Shown here one piece after another: positions 41,895-50,773 of a DNA stretch of 64,000 nucleotides; position 1 is the first letter of the stretch, and every line of letters begins with the position of its first letter. The notes beneath the pieces were generated by a model. That model saw only the letters and a program-made list of their open reading frames with translations, searched no databases and was not told the origin of the DNA. Position numbers and translations under genes: made by a program. Location of the stretch: positions 558,001 through 622,000 of the forward strand of contig NC_015408.1 of assembly GCF_000204135.1 (NCBI RefSeq), given 5' to 3'. The stretch comes from Chlamydia pecorum E58 (GTDB lineage Bacteria > Chlamydiota > Chlamydiia > Chlamydiales > Chlamydiaceae).

Positions 41895-44800
41895 TTAAAA
41901 TCTAAATTTGCTTCCTAAATCTACTGTGTATTGACGAGAAGATCTACGAATTTCACATCCTCCGTGTCCGTATATCTCTATGTTGTTATTTACTTTGTTA
42001 TGGCTTGATGCCTGCACTTTTACCCCCCATCGGGATGGGTTTGTTGCCACTGTCGTCCAGGTGGCTCCATTTGCTATTAACACTGTGCTGCAATTGGGGT
42101 TGTAGCGGTACACATCAGAGATACACGATAAAGAAATACTATAAAAATCTGGAGCATGATGGGAGGTTTTATCGAACTTTATTCCTGCAGGAACTGAGAC
42201 ATTCATTAAATGGCCATGCCCGAAGGCTCTGCCTTCGGTGTTTTTCTCTTTAAATCTCCCTTGATTGGCATAGGCAACTTCCGCTTTAACAAAGGGAATG
42301 AGCTTCTTAAGATTTAAGATTCTGGAAGAGAGCACCACAGGGAAATTTGCTTCAAGTTCTCCTAGCCAGCCGTTATTGCTCCATCCTGCCTGGGCTGTCC
42401 CCAGGGAGGTATAGTTTGTTGTTAGGCGTTCGTTACTTCTGCAGTAGCTTGCTCTTGTTGCCATCGAAGCAAAAAGATTAGAGATATTAAAGAAGGGCTT
42501 TGTAAATCCTGTGTAGGCAGTGATGACATACACTTTAGATTTGTCATTAGCAACGAGGTAATCCTTGGATTTTGCAAATAGCTGGCCAAAACCGAAGCCA
42601 AACACGGAATCCGCAAGGGTTTGCGTATTGGCATGAAGAACATAACCCCCACTGATATGTCTATAGCTACGCGCAGCTTGCGTATGGTTGCAGTGGAAGA
42701 AGCTGGAAATTCCTATTAAGCACAGCCCCTTCCCATAGGGAAGCCCTCGCGAGCAGGTTTCCATCACTTGATTGACTGCGCGTAGATCTACGATGTTCCC
42801 CCATAGGCTATTAGGAACTAAAGGAGCTAAACGCTCAGGGCCGGGAATGAAGCTTGTTTTTGTCCAAGTGGCGGTGAGGGTTTGCGTATTTGCTGGTGTC
42901 CCTGGAGATGTTTCTAGCTTCCAGGTTCCCTGGTATCCATAGGGAGAGCTTGTCGCTCCTGTGACTGTAGTGATATCAGTTGCATTTATATTAGGTGGAG
43001 GATTCGTATTTCCTGTAAAAGTTGCAATTGTATACTCCACAGTATTTTCATTGAGTAATTCATGATTTTCGTAAAAAGTCCCAGAACTATCTACAAAGGT
43101 TATAGGACCTGTGACGCTAAGTTGCCCTGAAGTTGAAGCGATTTCCACAGCAGCAGAATTATTCTCTCCCAAAGAGGCAAGGTTAATCGCTAGATTAGAT
43201 AAGGTGATGCCACCGTTTGTATTTTGTTGGTTTGTTGTGCTTAGAGTGGTTCCTAGATCCATCACTACAGTAGACCCTGAATTTTGAGTGAAGGAATAGA
43301 CTTTAAGAACAGCCCCCTTTTTTAAAATAAGGGACCCATTTTCGAAGGTGACTTGCTGATTGATTGTGGAGGTTACGTTGTTTTTTTCCGCAGCTTCGTT
43401 AGGAGGTAATTTTTCTCCAGAAAATACGATATTTCCTTGGTAATTTCCTGAGGAAGGATTGATAGTAAGAGCTGCAGGTTGTGCAGGGGGTTGGGGTGCT
43501 GTCGTAGAAATATCCGTAGTTATAGGATCATAGAAATATATAGAATTTCCTGCAGAGGCTGCAAGTGTAGAGAATGTAGCTCCCTCGTTAAAGTGGATAG
43601 CATTATGAGTGCTAGTTGTCCCTGTATTTGTAGTTGTATTTACAGTCAGGTTGTGATCAAAAATGATATTTCCTGCGTTTGCAGTAAGAGCTAAGGTGCC
43701 AGAATTGGCTACTGAGATCGCCCCTCCCTTTGCAGAAACGTTCCCGATAAATTGTGTAGAGCCATTGTCAGAGATGACGATCTTCTTAGCATAGATCGCC
43801 CCTCCTTCAGAAGCAGCGCAGTTTCCTTGGAAAGATAAAGAAGTTTGTCCCGTACATGTTAACGTAGGATCCGTAGTTGTTCCGCTACCAGTGCCACCAC
43901 CTGTAGGAGCCTGCGGAGCTATGCAATAAATCGCTCCTCCGAATCCTCCAGTAATTGTAATGTTGGTTTGGGGCTGGGTTGAGGTTGAAGATAGGGTTAT
44001 GTTGCTTGCTGGAGAGGCTGTGTTATTTGCAAATAGGATATTGCTGTTGTTAGAGAATGTTAAGTTCCCTAGAGAGTAAATCGCTCCTCCGGTAAGTGCA
44101 CTGTTATTTTGGAAAGTGATTTTTCCAGAGTTGGCGCTTGCTGTTAAGCTTCCTGTGCTTGAGGTTCCTGTTCCTCCTGCAGGAGGATACGTACCAAGGT
44201 ATATAGCCCCACCGTAATACGCAGCACCGTTACTTAAAAACGTTTGCGGAGCAGTGTTATTCACTAATTTTACAGGCCCCACACTAGCTAAAGCTCCTCC
44301 GAAAGAACTAGAAGCATTGCTGTCAAAAGAACAGGAAGTAGTTGTTCCTGTAATTGTTAAGCTTGCAGCATTAATTCCTGCTCCAGGACCTGCAGAGCGA
44401 TCTTGTTGAAAGAGAATAGTTTGGTTGTCTTTAAAGATCACAGGGACTGTCGAATAGAGCATAGCAGAATTCGCTTTGACAGTATTGCTGGTTCCTCCAG
44501 TTCCTGCCTCCGTGGAGGTTAGTGTGTGGCTATTAATGAAGAGTATGTTCTTAAAATTTAAAAGGGTTAAAGGAAGGGTGAGATCTGTAACAGAGTCGCT
44601 AATTGCTGCGCCGTTAGAAGCAGAGCGAATTTGGTTAAAAGATAGGGTATACCCTTGTCCTAAGATGGTAAAATAGCCTGCTTTATTTGAGAAACAGCTT
44701 GATGATGTTTCGGAAATGGCATTATCTATATTGGAAATTATCAGATCTCCGGAGAATATCGCTGTAGTTCCTTCAGGATTAGAAAGCGTAGTATAGGGAA

Positions 44801-44936
44801 AGACACGCCCTTCTTGTCCGTTGAAATTTTTAGATGGGATGGGGATAGTCTCAGCAAAAACAGGAGAGGTAAGCGAGAATGCTAATGAAGAGCAAATAAA
44901 AAACTTATGAAAGGACATGTCTATTTTCATTAACAA
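41895..44936 (-). CDS. pmp: Polymorphic membrane protein, G-like
   Basis: 1013 residues; first Met MLMKIDMSFHKFF..., signal about to residue 29 (FSLTSPVFA). GGALASVG, GGAIYLG, GGAIYSLG, GGAIYCIA and GGAIYAKK mark the passenger; a loop after GGAIYCIA has Thr/Gly/Pro residues (APTGGGTGSGTTTDP). Middle-domain marks are YDPITTDIS, YQGNIVFSGEKLPP, VTFENGSLILKKGAVL. The barrel ends SSRQYTVDLGSKFRF, the G-type ending. This and the members at 47859-64000 are all G-like and on the minus strand. The coiled-coil gene sits upstream (45104), separated by a terminator-like hairpin. Confidence 0.85.
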   Translation of the reverse strand: MLMKIDMSFHKFFICSSLAFSLTSPVFAETIPIPSKNFNGQEGRVFPYTTLSNPEGTTAIFSGDLIISNIDNAISETSSSCFSNKAGYFTILGQGYTLSFNQIRSASNGAAISDSVTDLTLPLTLLNFKNILFINSHTLTSTEAGTGGTSNTVKANSAMLYSTVPVIFKDNQTILFQQDRSAGPGAGINAASLTITGTTTSCSFDSNASSSFGGALASVGPVKLVNNTAPQTFLSNGAAYYGGAIYLGTYPPAGGTGTSSTGSLTASANSGKITFQNNSALTGGAIYSLGNLTFSNNSNILFANNTASPASNITLSSTSTQPQTNITITGGFGGAIYCIAPQAPTGGGTGSGTTTDPTLTCTGQTSLSFQGNCAASEGGAIYAKKIVISDNGSTQFIGNVSAKGGAISVANSGTLALTANAGNIIFDHNLTVNTTTNTGTTSTHNAIHFNEGATFSTLAASAGNSIYFYDPITTDISTTAPQPPAQPAALTINPSSGNYQGNIVFSGEKLPPNEAAEKNNVTSTINQQVTFENGSLILKKGAVLKVYSFTQNSGSTVVMDLGTTLSTTNQQNTNGGITLSNLAINLASLGENNSAAVEIASTSGQLSVTGPITFVDSSGTFYENHELLNENTVEYTIATFTGNTNPPPNINATDITTVTGATSSPYGYQGTWKLETSPGTPANTQTLTATWTKTSFIPGPERLAPLVPNSLWGNIVDLRAVNQVMETCSRGLPYGKGLCLIGISSFFHCNHTQAARSYRHISGGYVLHANTQTLADSVFGFGFGQLFAKSKDYLVANDKSKVYVITAYTGFTKPFFNISNLFASMATRASYCRSNERLTTNYTSLGTAQAGWSNNGWLGELEANFPVVLSSRILNLKKLIPFVKAEVAYANQGRFKEKNTEGRAFGHGHLMNVSVPAGIKFDKTSHHAPDFYSISLSCISDVYRYNPNCSTVLIANGATWTTVATNPSRWGVKVQASSHNKVNNNIEIYGHGGCEIRRSSRQYTVDLGSKFRF

Positions 44937-45044
44937 TGAAATCAGATAGCCCTACCCATAGTCAAAAAATAGTAAAAAAGCAATAACCTTTAGAAGAAAG
45001 ATTTAAATCTTATCTCTGATATATAGTGTACTTAAAATTTCAAA

Positions 45045-45069
45045 AGGCTTTTTTTAGAAAAAAAAGCCT
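45045..45069 (-). terminator. Possible terminator of the coiled-coil gene
   Basis: AGGCTTTTTT and AAAAAAGCCT arms with a short AT loop, 35 bases past the coiled-coil gene's stop on the minus strand, followed by a T-rich run. Confidence 0.5.
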
Positions 45070-45103
45070 AGGATCTAAGAATTCCCCATACTAAAAATGA
45101 AGG

Positions 45104-46450
45104 TTACCATTCTTCATCATCTTCCTCAAGTTCTTGACTAGGACCTTGAGAAGATTTGCTTAGTTTAGTTTTTTTCTTGCCAAGTGTTCCAGAGAGTTTG
45201 GCGAGGAGGGATTTTTTCTTACTTTTGCTTGGGTCCCCGCTTCCTTCCGTTTTTGAGAGAACCGTACGGATTTTTTCTGTTACATTTGAACCTGATGACG
45301 CTAAGGATAGTTGTGATGAGGACAAGGTAGATTGAAGTTGTTGTTTCTCACTATCTAGTTGATTTTTGTGACTTTGTAAAGCTGAAGACTCGCTCTCTAA
45401 TTGTTGAATCTGTTGTTCTAGTTGTTGTTTCATTGTTTCTAAATTGAAGAACTGTTTTTGGAGTTCTTCTTTTTTCTTTTGTTCTTCTTCAAGAGAGGAG
45501 CGTAATTGTTCTAGTTGTTGTTGTTGTTGTTGAGTAGATTGGTCTAGCTGTTTTTGGAGTTCTTCTTTTTTCTTTTGTTCTTCTTCAAGAGAGGAGCGTA
45601 ATTGTTCTAGTTGTTGAATTTGATTTTCTAATGCTTTTGAGCTGCTTTCTAAATTAGCGAGTTCGTTTTTGAGTTGTTGTTGTGTATGGATTTCGTTTTG
45701 CAGGGAGGTTTGCGCATTTTGCAACTCTACAAGTTTTTGTTGAAGCTCAGCTTCTTTTGCTTCTAGATCTTGTTGGTTGTCAGCTAATTGTGCTTCTGTT
45801 TCTTTTCGATCCCATTCTTGCTGTTCTAGTTCATTTTGAAGATCAACGTAACATTGATAAAACGCAGAATAGTTCTCATGGAGCGTGTCATATTCTTTTT
45901 TGAGATTCTCCTGATCTTCTACTAACTCATTATACTCATCTATAAGCTCGTTATATTTAGCTAGGAGTTCATTATTTTGCCCATCGAGGAAGGCATTCTC
46001 TAACTTCAGCACGACGGTTTCTCTAGAAACACGTGAATCTATCCCTTTAGTCACAGCATATAGGGAGAAACATAACGACAAAACAATCAATACAGCTCCC
46101 GTAGCAAAGATTGGAATCACTATAGAGCTAGGGAGAAAACAAAGAAGAACCCCCAAAAAAGCTACAGCTACAAGGAGTAGCCCTAGGACTCCAAGAGCTA
46201 GAAACGTAATTTTAGAGGTTGCAAAGCGTGTGTAGCAAGGGGAGGTGTCCGTTTTACATGGCGGGATATATGTCGAAGAAGGCGGAGGAGGGAAGTCACT
46301 GGGAATTTCCTCCAAAGGCAGACCTTCATACTCAGATTCAGGAACAGTGGGAATCCCAGGAGTCACGTGCTTACGAGATGATACTTCTTCTATACTATGA
46401 GAATTTCCTTCATAGCTTGATGAATAAACAGAGGATGGTGAAGTCGTCAT
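45104..46450 (-). CDS. Inc-like bilobed coiled-coil protein (Cpn1054-type family)
   Basis: 448 residues. A disordered N-terminus rich in Ser, Pro and Tyr (1-78) contains PPPPSSTYIPP, then a bilobed hydrophobic domain (about 82-135; ITFLALGVLGLLLVAVAFL and IPIFATGAVLIVLSLCFSL). A long coiled coil rich in Gln/Glu/Leu runs from about 150 to 380, with a DNA-level tandem repeat. The basic tail (SKSKKKSLLAKLSGTLGKKK) ends in an acidic DDEEW. ATG 46450 has AAGG about 11 bases upstream. The same hydrophobic domain occurs in the gene at 47378, which shows a paralogous family of the kind recorded in C. pneumoniae as Cpn0010/Cpn1054. Inclusion-membrane insertion is inferred from topology. Confidence 0.75.
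   Translation of the reverse strand: MTTSPSSVYSSSYEGNSHSIEEVSSRKHVTPGIPTVPESEYEGLPLEEIPSDFPPPPSSTYIPPCKTDTSPCYTRFATSKITFLALGVLGLLLVAVAFLGVLLCFLPSSIVIPIFATGAVLIVLSLCFSLYAVTKGIDSRVSRETVVLKLENAFLDGQNNELLAKYNELIDEYNELVEDQENLKKEYDTLHENYSAFYQCYVDLQNELEQQEWDRKETEAQLADNQQDLEAKEAELQQKLVELQNAQTSLQNEIHTQQQLKNELANLESSSKALENQIQQLEQLRSSLEEEQKKKEELQKQLDQSTQQQQQQLEQLRSSLEEEQKKKEELQKQFFNLETMKQQLEQQIQQLESESSALQSHKNQLDSEKQQLQSTLSSSQLSLASSGSNVTEKIRTVLSKTEGSGDPSKSKKKSLLAKLSGTLGKKKTKLSKSSQGPSQELEEDDEEW
45452..45616 (-). repeat. Intragenic tandem repeat in the coiled coil
   Basis: Two identical 69-base copies (45452-45520 and 45548-45616), 96 bases apart (32 codons), encoding LEQLRSSLEEEQKKKEELQKQ. A CAA run gives a row of five or more Gln between them. 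The in-frame period means gain or loss of a unit would lengthen or shorten the coil without a frameshift. Confidence 0.85.
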
Positions 46451-46486
46451 AACTTTTTTACCTTAGTAAAAGATTTTTAAATTTTT

Positions 46487-46711
46487 TTGAAGGAACCAGA
46501 AAAAGCTTTATCTTTTGCAAGCAAAGCCCAAGGACAAGAACTCCTTGAGCAACAAAGAAGTCTTCATCGAGAAATTAAAAAGTTGAGGGGTGTTCTTAGG
46601 AAAAAGGTAAAAAATGCACTTAGAATGCTTTGTAAGCGCGCTATTCTGTTCGGGGGGGGGGGGGGTAATAAGTCTTGCATGAGATGCTTTATGATTAAAA
46701 GGATCTATTAA
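46487..46711 (+). other. Open frame that may be a gene fragment
   Basis: A 74-codon frame from a TTG at 46487. Residues 2-34 (KEPEKALSFASKAQGQELLEQ...) look like a charged coiled coil and are probably a displaced fragment of a family member. It then runs into the poly-G tract (GGGGG at codons 56-60) and ends 46 bases past it. It has no good start site and the tract makes it unstable, so I do not call it a gene. On the minus strand the same region carries the left-arm leader. A gene remnant, or pure shadow, is possible. Confidence 0.3.
46652..46665. repeat. Homopolymer tract, 14 G (C on the minus strand)
   Basis: A 14-base run of G on the plus strand, directly downstream (minus-strand sense) of the left-arm ATG at 46680. 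Reading minus: ATG, four codons, then 14 C. With this length the frame is open for 38 codons in total and ends in sequence unlike the family; with 13 C it stops after a few codons. Confidence 0.9.
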
Positions 46712-46831
46712 AGTGGAAAAAGTTTATTTTGTTTTTTTTTGAAAATCAAGAAAAGATTTCTTTCTAGTTTATATTGCCTTCCTATTCATAATAGAAACCT
46801 AGAGAGAAAACTTCTTTGAAGAGTCTTAAAA
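46671..46831. repeat. Left arm of inverted repeat
   Basis: About 160 bases, a near-perfect inverted match to 47227-47389. I count about five differences (for example a T run of 9 against 8, and GAGAAAAC against GAGCAAAC). On the minus strand it carries a leader ending in ATG 46680 (MQDLL...), then the C tract. Confidence 0.85.
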
Positions 46832-47226
46832 TATTCTTTATTTTGAATGGGACTTTGTATCTATCTTAGCTATGGTTCTTGCTTTGGTAAGCTTCTTGTT
46901 GCTTAGGGAGTTTTTACCTCCCCAGGTGTTTTTAAAAAAAAGCTTTTTGGAGTTTTAAAAACTCCATCTTTGGGATAAGCTTTAAATCTTTTTTATGAAG
47001 AATGGCGCTTTTCCCTATGGGTAAGGTTGACTTCCTTGTGAATAGACATGTCTTTTCATAAATTTTTACTTTAACAGGCTCTCCTAACTCTTTTTGCTAA
47101 GGGGATCCCAAGCCTCAAAGTGTGGGTATGTATAAAAACATCCTTAATATCTTTTCTAGACTAGCTCTTTGTCCAAAAGAGCTTTTCAAGAGTAGTGGTA
47201 GATAGGGTTAACCTTTACATAAAATC
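46832..47226. other. Spacer between inverted-repeat arms
   Basis: About 395 AT-rich bases without a supported gene. A hairpin GGAGTTTT/AAAACTCC lies at 46949-46965. Both arms end here with their 5' leader side, so the spacer is the intergenic region between two divergent leaders, and it would invert if the arms recombined. Confidence 0.6.
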
Positions 47227-47389
47227 TTTTTAAGACTCTTCAAAGAAGTTTGCTCTCTAGGTTTTTATTATGAATAGGAAGGCAATATAAACTAGAAAGA
47301 AATCTTTTCTTGATTTTCAAAAAAAACAAAATAAACTTTTTCCACTTTAATAGATCCTTTTAATCATAAAGTATCTCATGCAAGACGTA
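47227..47389. repeat. Right arm of inverted repeat
   Basis: Partner of 46671-46831. On the plus strand it holds a TTGATT element (47310-47315), an A run of 8, a TAAACT candidate at 47332-47337 (16-base gap), then ATG 47378. The promoter reading is tentative. Confidence 0.85.
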
Positions 47390-47831
47390 TTCATTCCCCC
47401 CCCCCCCCCGAACACAAACCCCTCCGAGCACAACGAGCGTAACCTCTTCTTGCTGTTCCCGTCTTGCGGCTTCTAAAGTTACGTTTCTTGTTCTAGGAAA
47501 TCTGGAGTTACTACTTGCAACTGTAGCCCTTTTAGGGAGTCTTCTTTTTGGTTTCTCTGAGTATATAGTGGTAGCAATCTCTACTGTGGTAGCTGTACTT
47601 ATTATTCTGACGTTATATTTCTCCTTACATGTTGTGAATAAAAACGAGGCATGGGTAGTTAGTTATAATGAGCTAGCTGGGGAGAAGGAGTCTCTTGAAG
47701 CTAAGTGTCGAGAGTTGGGTGAAGAGAACGAGTCTGTCAAAAGTTTAAACTCTCGTTTAGAGGAAAAGAAAAAACATAGCCTATCTGGTAAAGTCACATC
47801 ATTGGGGAGCAAAGTTTCCAAGCATTTCTAG
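47378..47831 (+). CDS. Phase-variable Inc-like gene, out of frame as sequenced
   Basis: The ATG at 47378 reads MQDVFI, then a 14-C tract (47396-47409). With 14 C the frame runs into a stop at 47474 after 32 codons. With 13 C it would join a frame that encodes RTQTPPSTTSVTSS, a bilobed hydrophobic domain (SKVTFLVLGNLELLLATVALL, IISTVVAVLIILTLYFSL-type) and a short coil (GEKESLEAKCREL), ending KVSKHF: 150 residues. The hydrophobic part is clearly paralogous to the 448-residue gene at 45104, whose N-terminus differs. Frame analysis is direct; use of the tract as a switch is inference, supported by known variable C tracts in C. pneumoniae. Converges with the pmp at 47859. Confidence 0.7.
47396..47409. 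repeat. Homopolymer tract, 14 C
   Basis: A run of 14 C lying 18 bases after the right-arm ATG. One fewer base joins that ATG to the downstream Inc-like frame. Confidence 0.92.
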
Positions 47832-47858
47832 GGATGTTTTTATTTAGCGAGGAGCTCT

Positions 47859-50609
47859 TTAAAAGAGGAGTTTGCTTCCGCAGCTGAAGTTAAACATTCG
47901 GGAGTTTTTACGGAGTTCTCCTGAGAAGTTTGCTGAGATCCCCACGTGGCGGTTCACTCCTTTATATCCAGAGGCAAGAAAGATCCAAGCGTGTTCTCCA
48001 AGAGCCACACTAGGGGTGAGCCAAGAAGCTTGGTTGATCGCTAGCATTGTGGCTCCTGTAACCGCTTCATGGTAGAGATCTTGAGAATAGGCGACTTCAA
48101 GTTTGTAGAGGGTTGGGTAGTGTTTGGAGCGCTTCTCGCAAGTGATGCCTATGGGTAAGGAGACATGCCTTATCGAGCTCTCTTCAAAATGGCGGGCTTC
48201 TGGGTTGTCTTTTTCTTCAAAGGCATTTTGTTTGGATTCAAATGCTTGGAGCTTGATAAAGGGCCGCATAGAGCTGAAAAGTCGTGTTTCAGAAAACATC
48301 CACGGAAGTGCTGCAGAAAGTTCTCCAGATCTGCAGAGGTTTCCCCAGGAGGCAGAGCCTTTAGAGGTAAAGGTTTTGTAAGCGGTTTTTAAGGCTTGGG
48401 AGCCTTCCGCATAGCCGAAGCTTGCGGTAATGTGGATCCATGGAGAGGAGATCTTCCCATAGGCAGCATGGATATGGGTAGTGGCTTTACAGGAGTTTAT
48501 GAAGTTGTCATGGCTTTTGCTAAAGATCTGAGCAACAAGGCCTCCGATCATGTTCCCTTCGTAATGTAGATGTAATCCCGAGAGATGTCCCCAGCTATTA
48601 TGATGGTAGGTGTTTCCAGGAATCTGGGTATAGAAGAGATTCGAGAAGGAGGCCCCCCATAATCCCATTAGGGTTTGTGAAGCTCCCACATCTAATGTAT
48701 GGATATGATCTTGAACTGCACGTAGGTCCATGGCTATTCCCCATAGGGTATTAGGAACAAGGGAAGCTTGCCGTTCCGGATGGGGAAGATACCCTGTCTT
48801 TTCCCAAATAGCTTTTAGAGAAGTCTGTGTTTCAGAATCTTCCCAAAAGAGCTTCCAGGTTCCCTGATATCCATAGGGAGAGGAAGTGTCTCCCTGAGGG
48901 TCGAGGTGGAACTTTGTCCTTTCGCTAGAGGAAGGGATCTTGAGAAGAGGAAAGGTTACCTTGGGGTGGTTTAGGAGGTCGTGGGTTTCATAAAAATTTT
49001 CCTCGGAGGTATTGAGAAACTTAAGATTTCCCGAGAGCTGGAGTTTTCCTTGGGGGGTAGTGACATTTACATGTGCAGAGCGTGAGCCATCAAGAGAGCT
49101 TAGGGGAATCGCAAGTGCCTGTATAGAAATTCCTTCTTGGGGATTATGGAGGTTTGTTGTTGCGAGTGAGGTGCCGATCTCCATGATCAACAATGACTCT
49201 TGAGCTTGGGAAAAAGAAGAGACATGGAGTTGGGCTTCCTTTTTTAAGGAGAGGGTCCCCCCTGCGAGAACCACTTTATGATGGAGAGTAGAGGTGAGAT
49301 TTTCAGGGAGAGCACGCTCCTTAGGAAGGAGTTTTTCTCCTGAAAAGAGAAGCGTTCCTATATAAGCTTCTTGTGGCGTTTGGGGATTGAGAGTAAGTGT
49401 AGGTAGAGGTGAGGTTTGTCGTGGGGCTTCACTTGTAATAGGATCAAAAAAACAGATCGTAGAGTGCTTTCTTGCCTGTAATTTGGAGAGCTTCGCTTGG
49501 GAAGCAAGATGTATAGCATTATGGATCCCCGTTTGAGATGAAGTGTTTCCTTGAAAGAGTATATCTCCAAAATCTGCAGAGAGCTGAAGTTCTCCCGAGG
49601 GTTGTATTGCAATCGCGCTTCCCTTGGAGGCGTGATTGTCTATAAATATTGTAGGTCCTGTAGAAGCGATCGTCAGCTGATGAGCACATATTGCCCCACC
49701 ATAGGAATCTGCGAGATTCCTAGAGAAGCTGCTATAGTGATTTTTAGATAGGGTAAGTTTTGAAGGGGTATAGATCCCTCCTCCGCAGCCTTCTTTGGAG
49801 GATGTTGAGGAGGCGGTGTTTCCTTGTAGGGAAAGATAGGTATTTCCTGAGAGTGTGAGCTCCCCAAGGGTGTAGATGGCTCCTCCACTTTGTGCTTTGT
49901 TTTGAGAGAGGATCACACTAGAGGCGTTATTTGAGATTTCAAAGGGCCCTTCAAGGTAGATGGCTCCCCCATGATTTTCTGCAGAATTCTGGGAAAAAAG
50001 AAGAGGAGAGAAATTTTCGGAGATCTCTCCTGAGGAGAGAATCGCCAGAGCTCCTCCGTGATTTTGTGTCGTGTTGTTCTCGAAGTTTAGAGAGCCTAAG
50101 GTATTTTGTATGGAGAGGTTAGGAGCATAAATCGCTGCTCCTGAGCCTAAAGAGCATGTTTGTAGAAACTTTAGATAGCAGTTGTTAACAAAGTGTACAG
50201 GGCCCTCAGAGTAGATCAAAGATGAGGAGCTAGGGGTTTTGGAGATCCAACAGTGAGTAAAGGATAGGGTATCAAAAGAGGAAAAAGTCACGGGAGAGAG
50301 GGAGGTTTGATGGATAACAAGCCCTTGCGAGGATGCATTTAGATAATGGAAATGTCCTGAATAGGAGTTTCCTAAAAAGCTTAGAGGCCCTTGGGTATTG
50401 GTAAAGCAGCTCAGAGGATGAGGAGATTGTGAGCTATCTAAATGGGAGAGAACAAGATGATCTTGAAGTGCGAATGTTGTGCCTTCGGGAGCTTCCCACA
50501 GGGCATACAGTGAGGGAAGATTCTGCCTATCTATAGGGATTTCTAAGGGAGATATCGCCAGCAGAGAAGAACTCAGAAATAACCAACAACACGGTAGAGC
50601 TTTATGCAT
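47859..50609 (-). CDS. pmp: Polymorphic membrane protein, G-like
   Basis: Start chosen at ATG 50609 (MHKALPCCWLFLSSSLLAIS, a typical signal peptide; GAGGG 6 bases upstream) rather than an ATG 120 bases earlier. This leaves 916 residues. Passenger repeats are GGALAILS, GGAIYLEG, GGAIYTLG, GGGIYTPS and GGAICAHQ. Middle-domain elements are FFDPITSEAP, YIGTLLFSGEKL and VVLAGGTLSLKKEA. The barrel (from about RQASLVPNTLWGIAMDLRAV) ends RMFNFSCGSKLLF. It converges with the phase-variable gene and is the closest pmp to the inverted-repeat module. No poly-G switch inside the gene. Confidence 0.87.
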   Translation of the reverse strand: MHKALPCCWLFLSSSLLAISPLEIPIDRQNLPSLYALWEAPEGTTFALQDHLVLSHLDSSQSPHPLSCFTNTQGPLSFLGNSYSGHFHYLNASSQGLVIHQTSLSPVTFSSFDTLSFTHCWISKTPSSSSLIYSEGPVHFVNNCYLKFLQTCSLGSGAAIYAPNLSIQNTLGSLNFENNTTQNHGGALAILSSGEISENFSPLLFSQNSAENHGGAIYLEGPFEISNNASSVILSQNKAQSGGAIYTLGELTLSGNTYLSLQGNTASSTSSKEGCGGGIYTPSKLTLSKNHYSSFSRNLADSYGGAICAHQLTIASTGPTIFIDNHASKGSAIAIQPSGELQLSADFGDILFQGNTSSQTGIHNAIHLASQAKLSKLQARKHSTICFFDPITSEAPRQTSPLPTLTLNPQTPQEAYIGTLLFSGEKLLPKERALPENLTSTLHHKVVLAGGTLSLKKEAQLHVSSFSQAQESLLIMEIGTSLATTNLHNPQEGISIQALAIPLSSLDGSRSAHVNVTTPQGKLQLSGNLKFLNTSEENFYETHDLLNHPKVTFPLLKIPSSSERTKFHLDPQGDTSSPYGYQGTWKLFWEDSETQTSLKAIWEKTGYLPHPERQASLVPNTLWGIAMDLRAVQDHIHTLDVGASQTLMGLWGASFSNLFYTQIPGNTYHHNSWGHLSGLHLHYEGNMIGGLVAQIFSKSHDNFINSCKATTHIHAAYGKISSPWIHITASFGYAEGSQALKTAYKTFTSKGSASWGNLCRSGELSAALPWMFSETRLFSSMRPFIKLQAFESKQNAFEEKDNPEARHFEESSIRHVSLPIGITCEKRSKHYPTLYKLEVAYSQDLYHEAVTGATMLAINQASWLTPSVALGEHAWIFLASGYKGVNRHVGISANFSGELRKNSRMFNFSCGSKLLF

Positions 50610-50736
50610 AATCGCCCTCAGAAGTTTCTTGTATACATAGAAGACCTGAGCAAATAAAGCAATGCTGAGCGAGGGTTCCCCGCATGCATGTGTATTTGGA
50701 TGTTTTAAGAGGATAGAATTTTCTCTCAAAGAGAGA

Positions 50737-50766
50737 AAAAGATCGGCAGCTAGATGCCGATCTTTT
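50737..50766 (-). terminator. Strong terminator after pmp 50774
   Basis: Perfect 12-base arms AAAAGATCGGCA and TGCCGATCTTTT around a GCTAGA loop, just past the stop on the minus strand, with a T-rich run (TTTTTCTC) following. Confidence 0.88.
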
Positions 50767-50773
50767 AGGAGAG

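Noticed and set aside
46487-46711. A separate small plus-strand gene with a poly-Gly run
   Set aside because: The tract is better explained as the left leader's C tract on the other strand; the frame lacks a start site.
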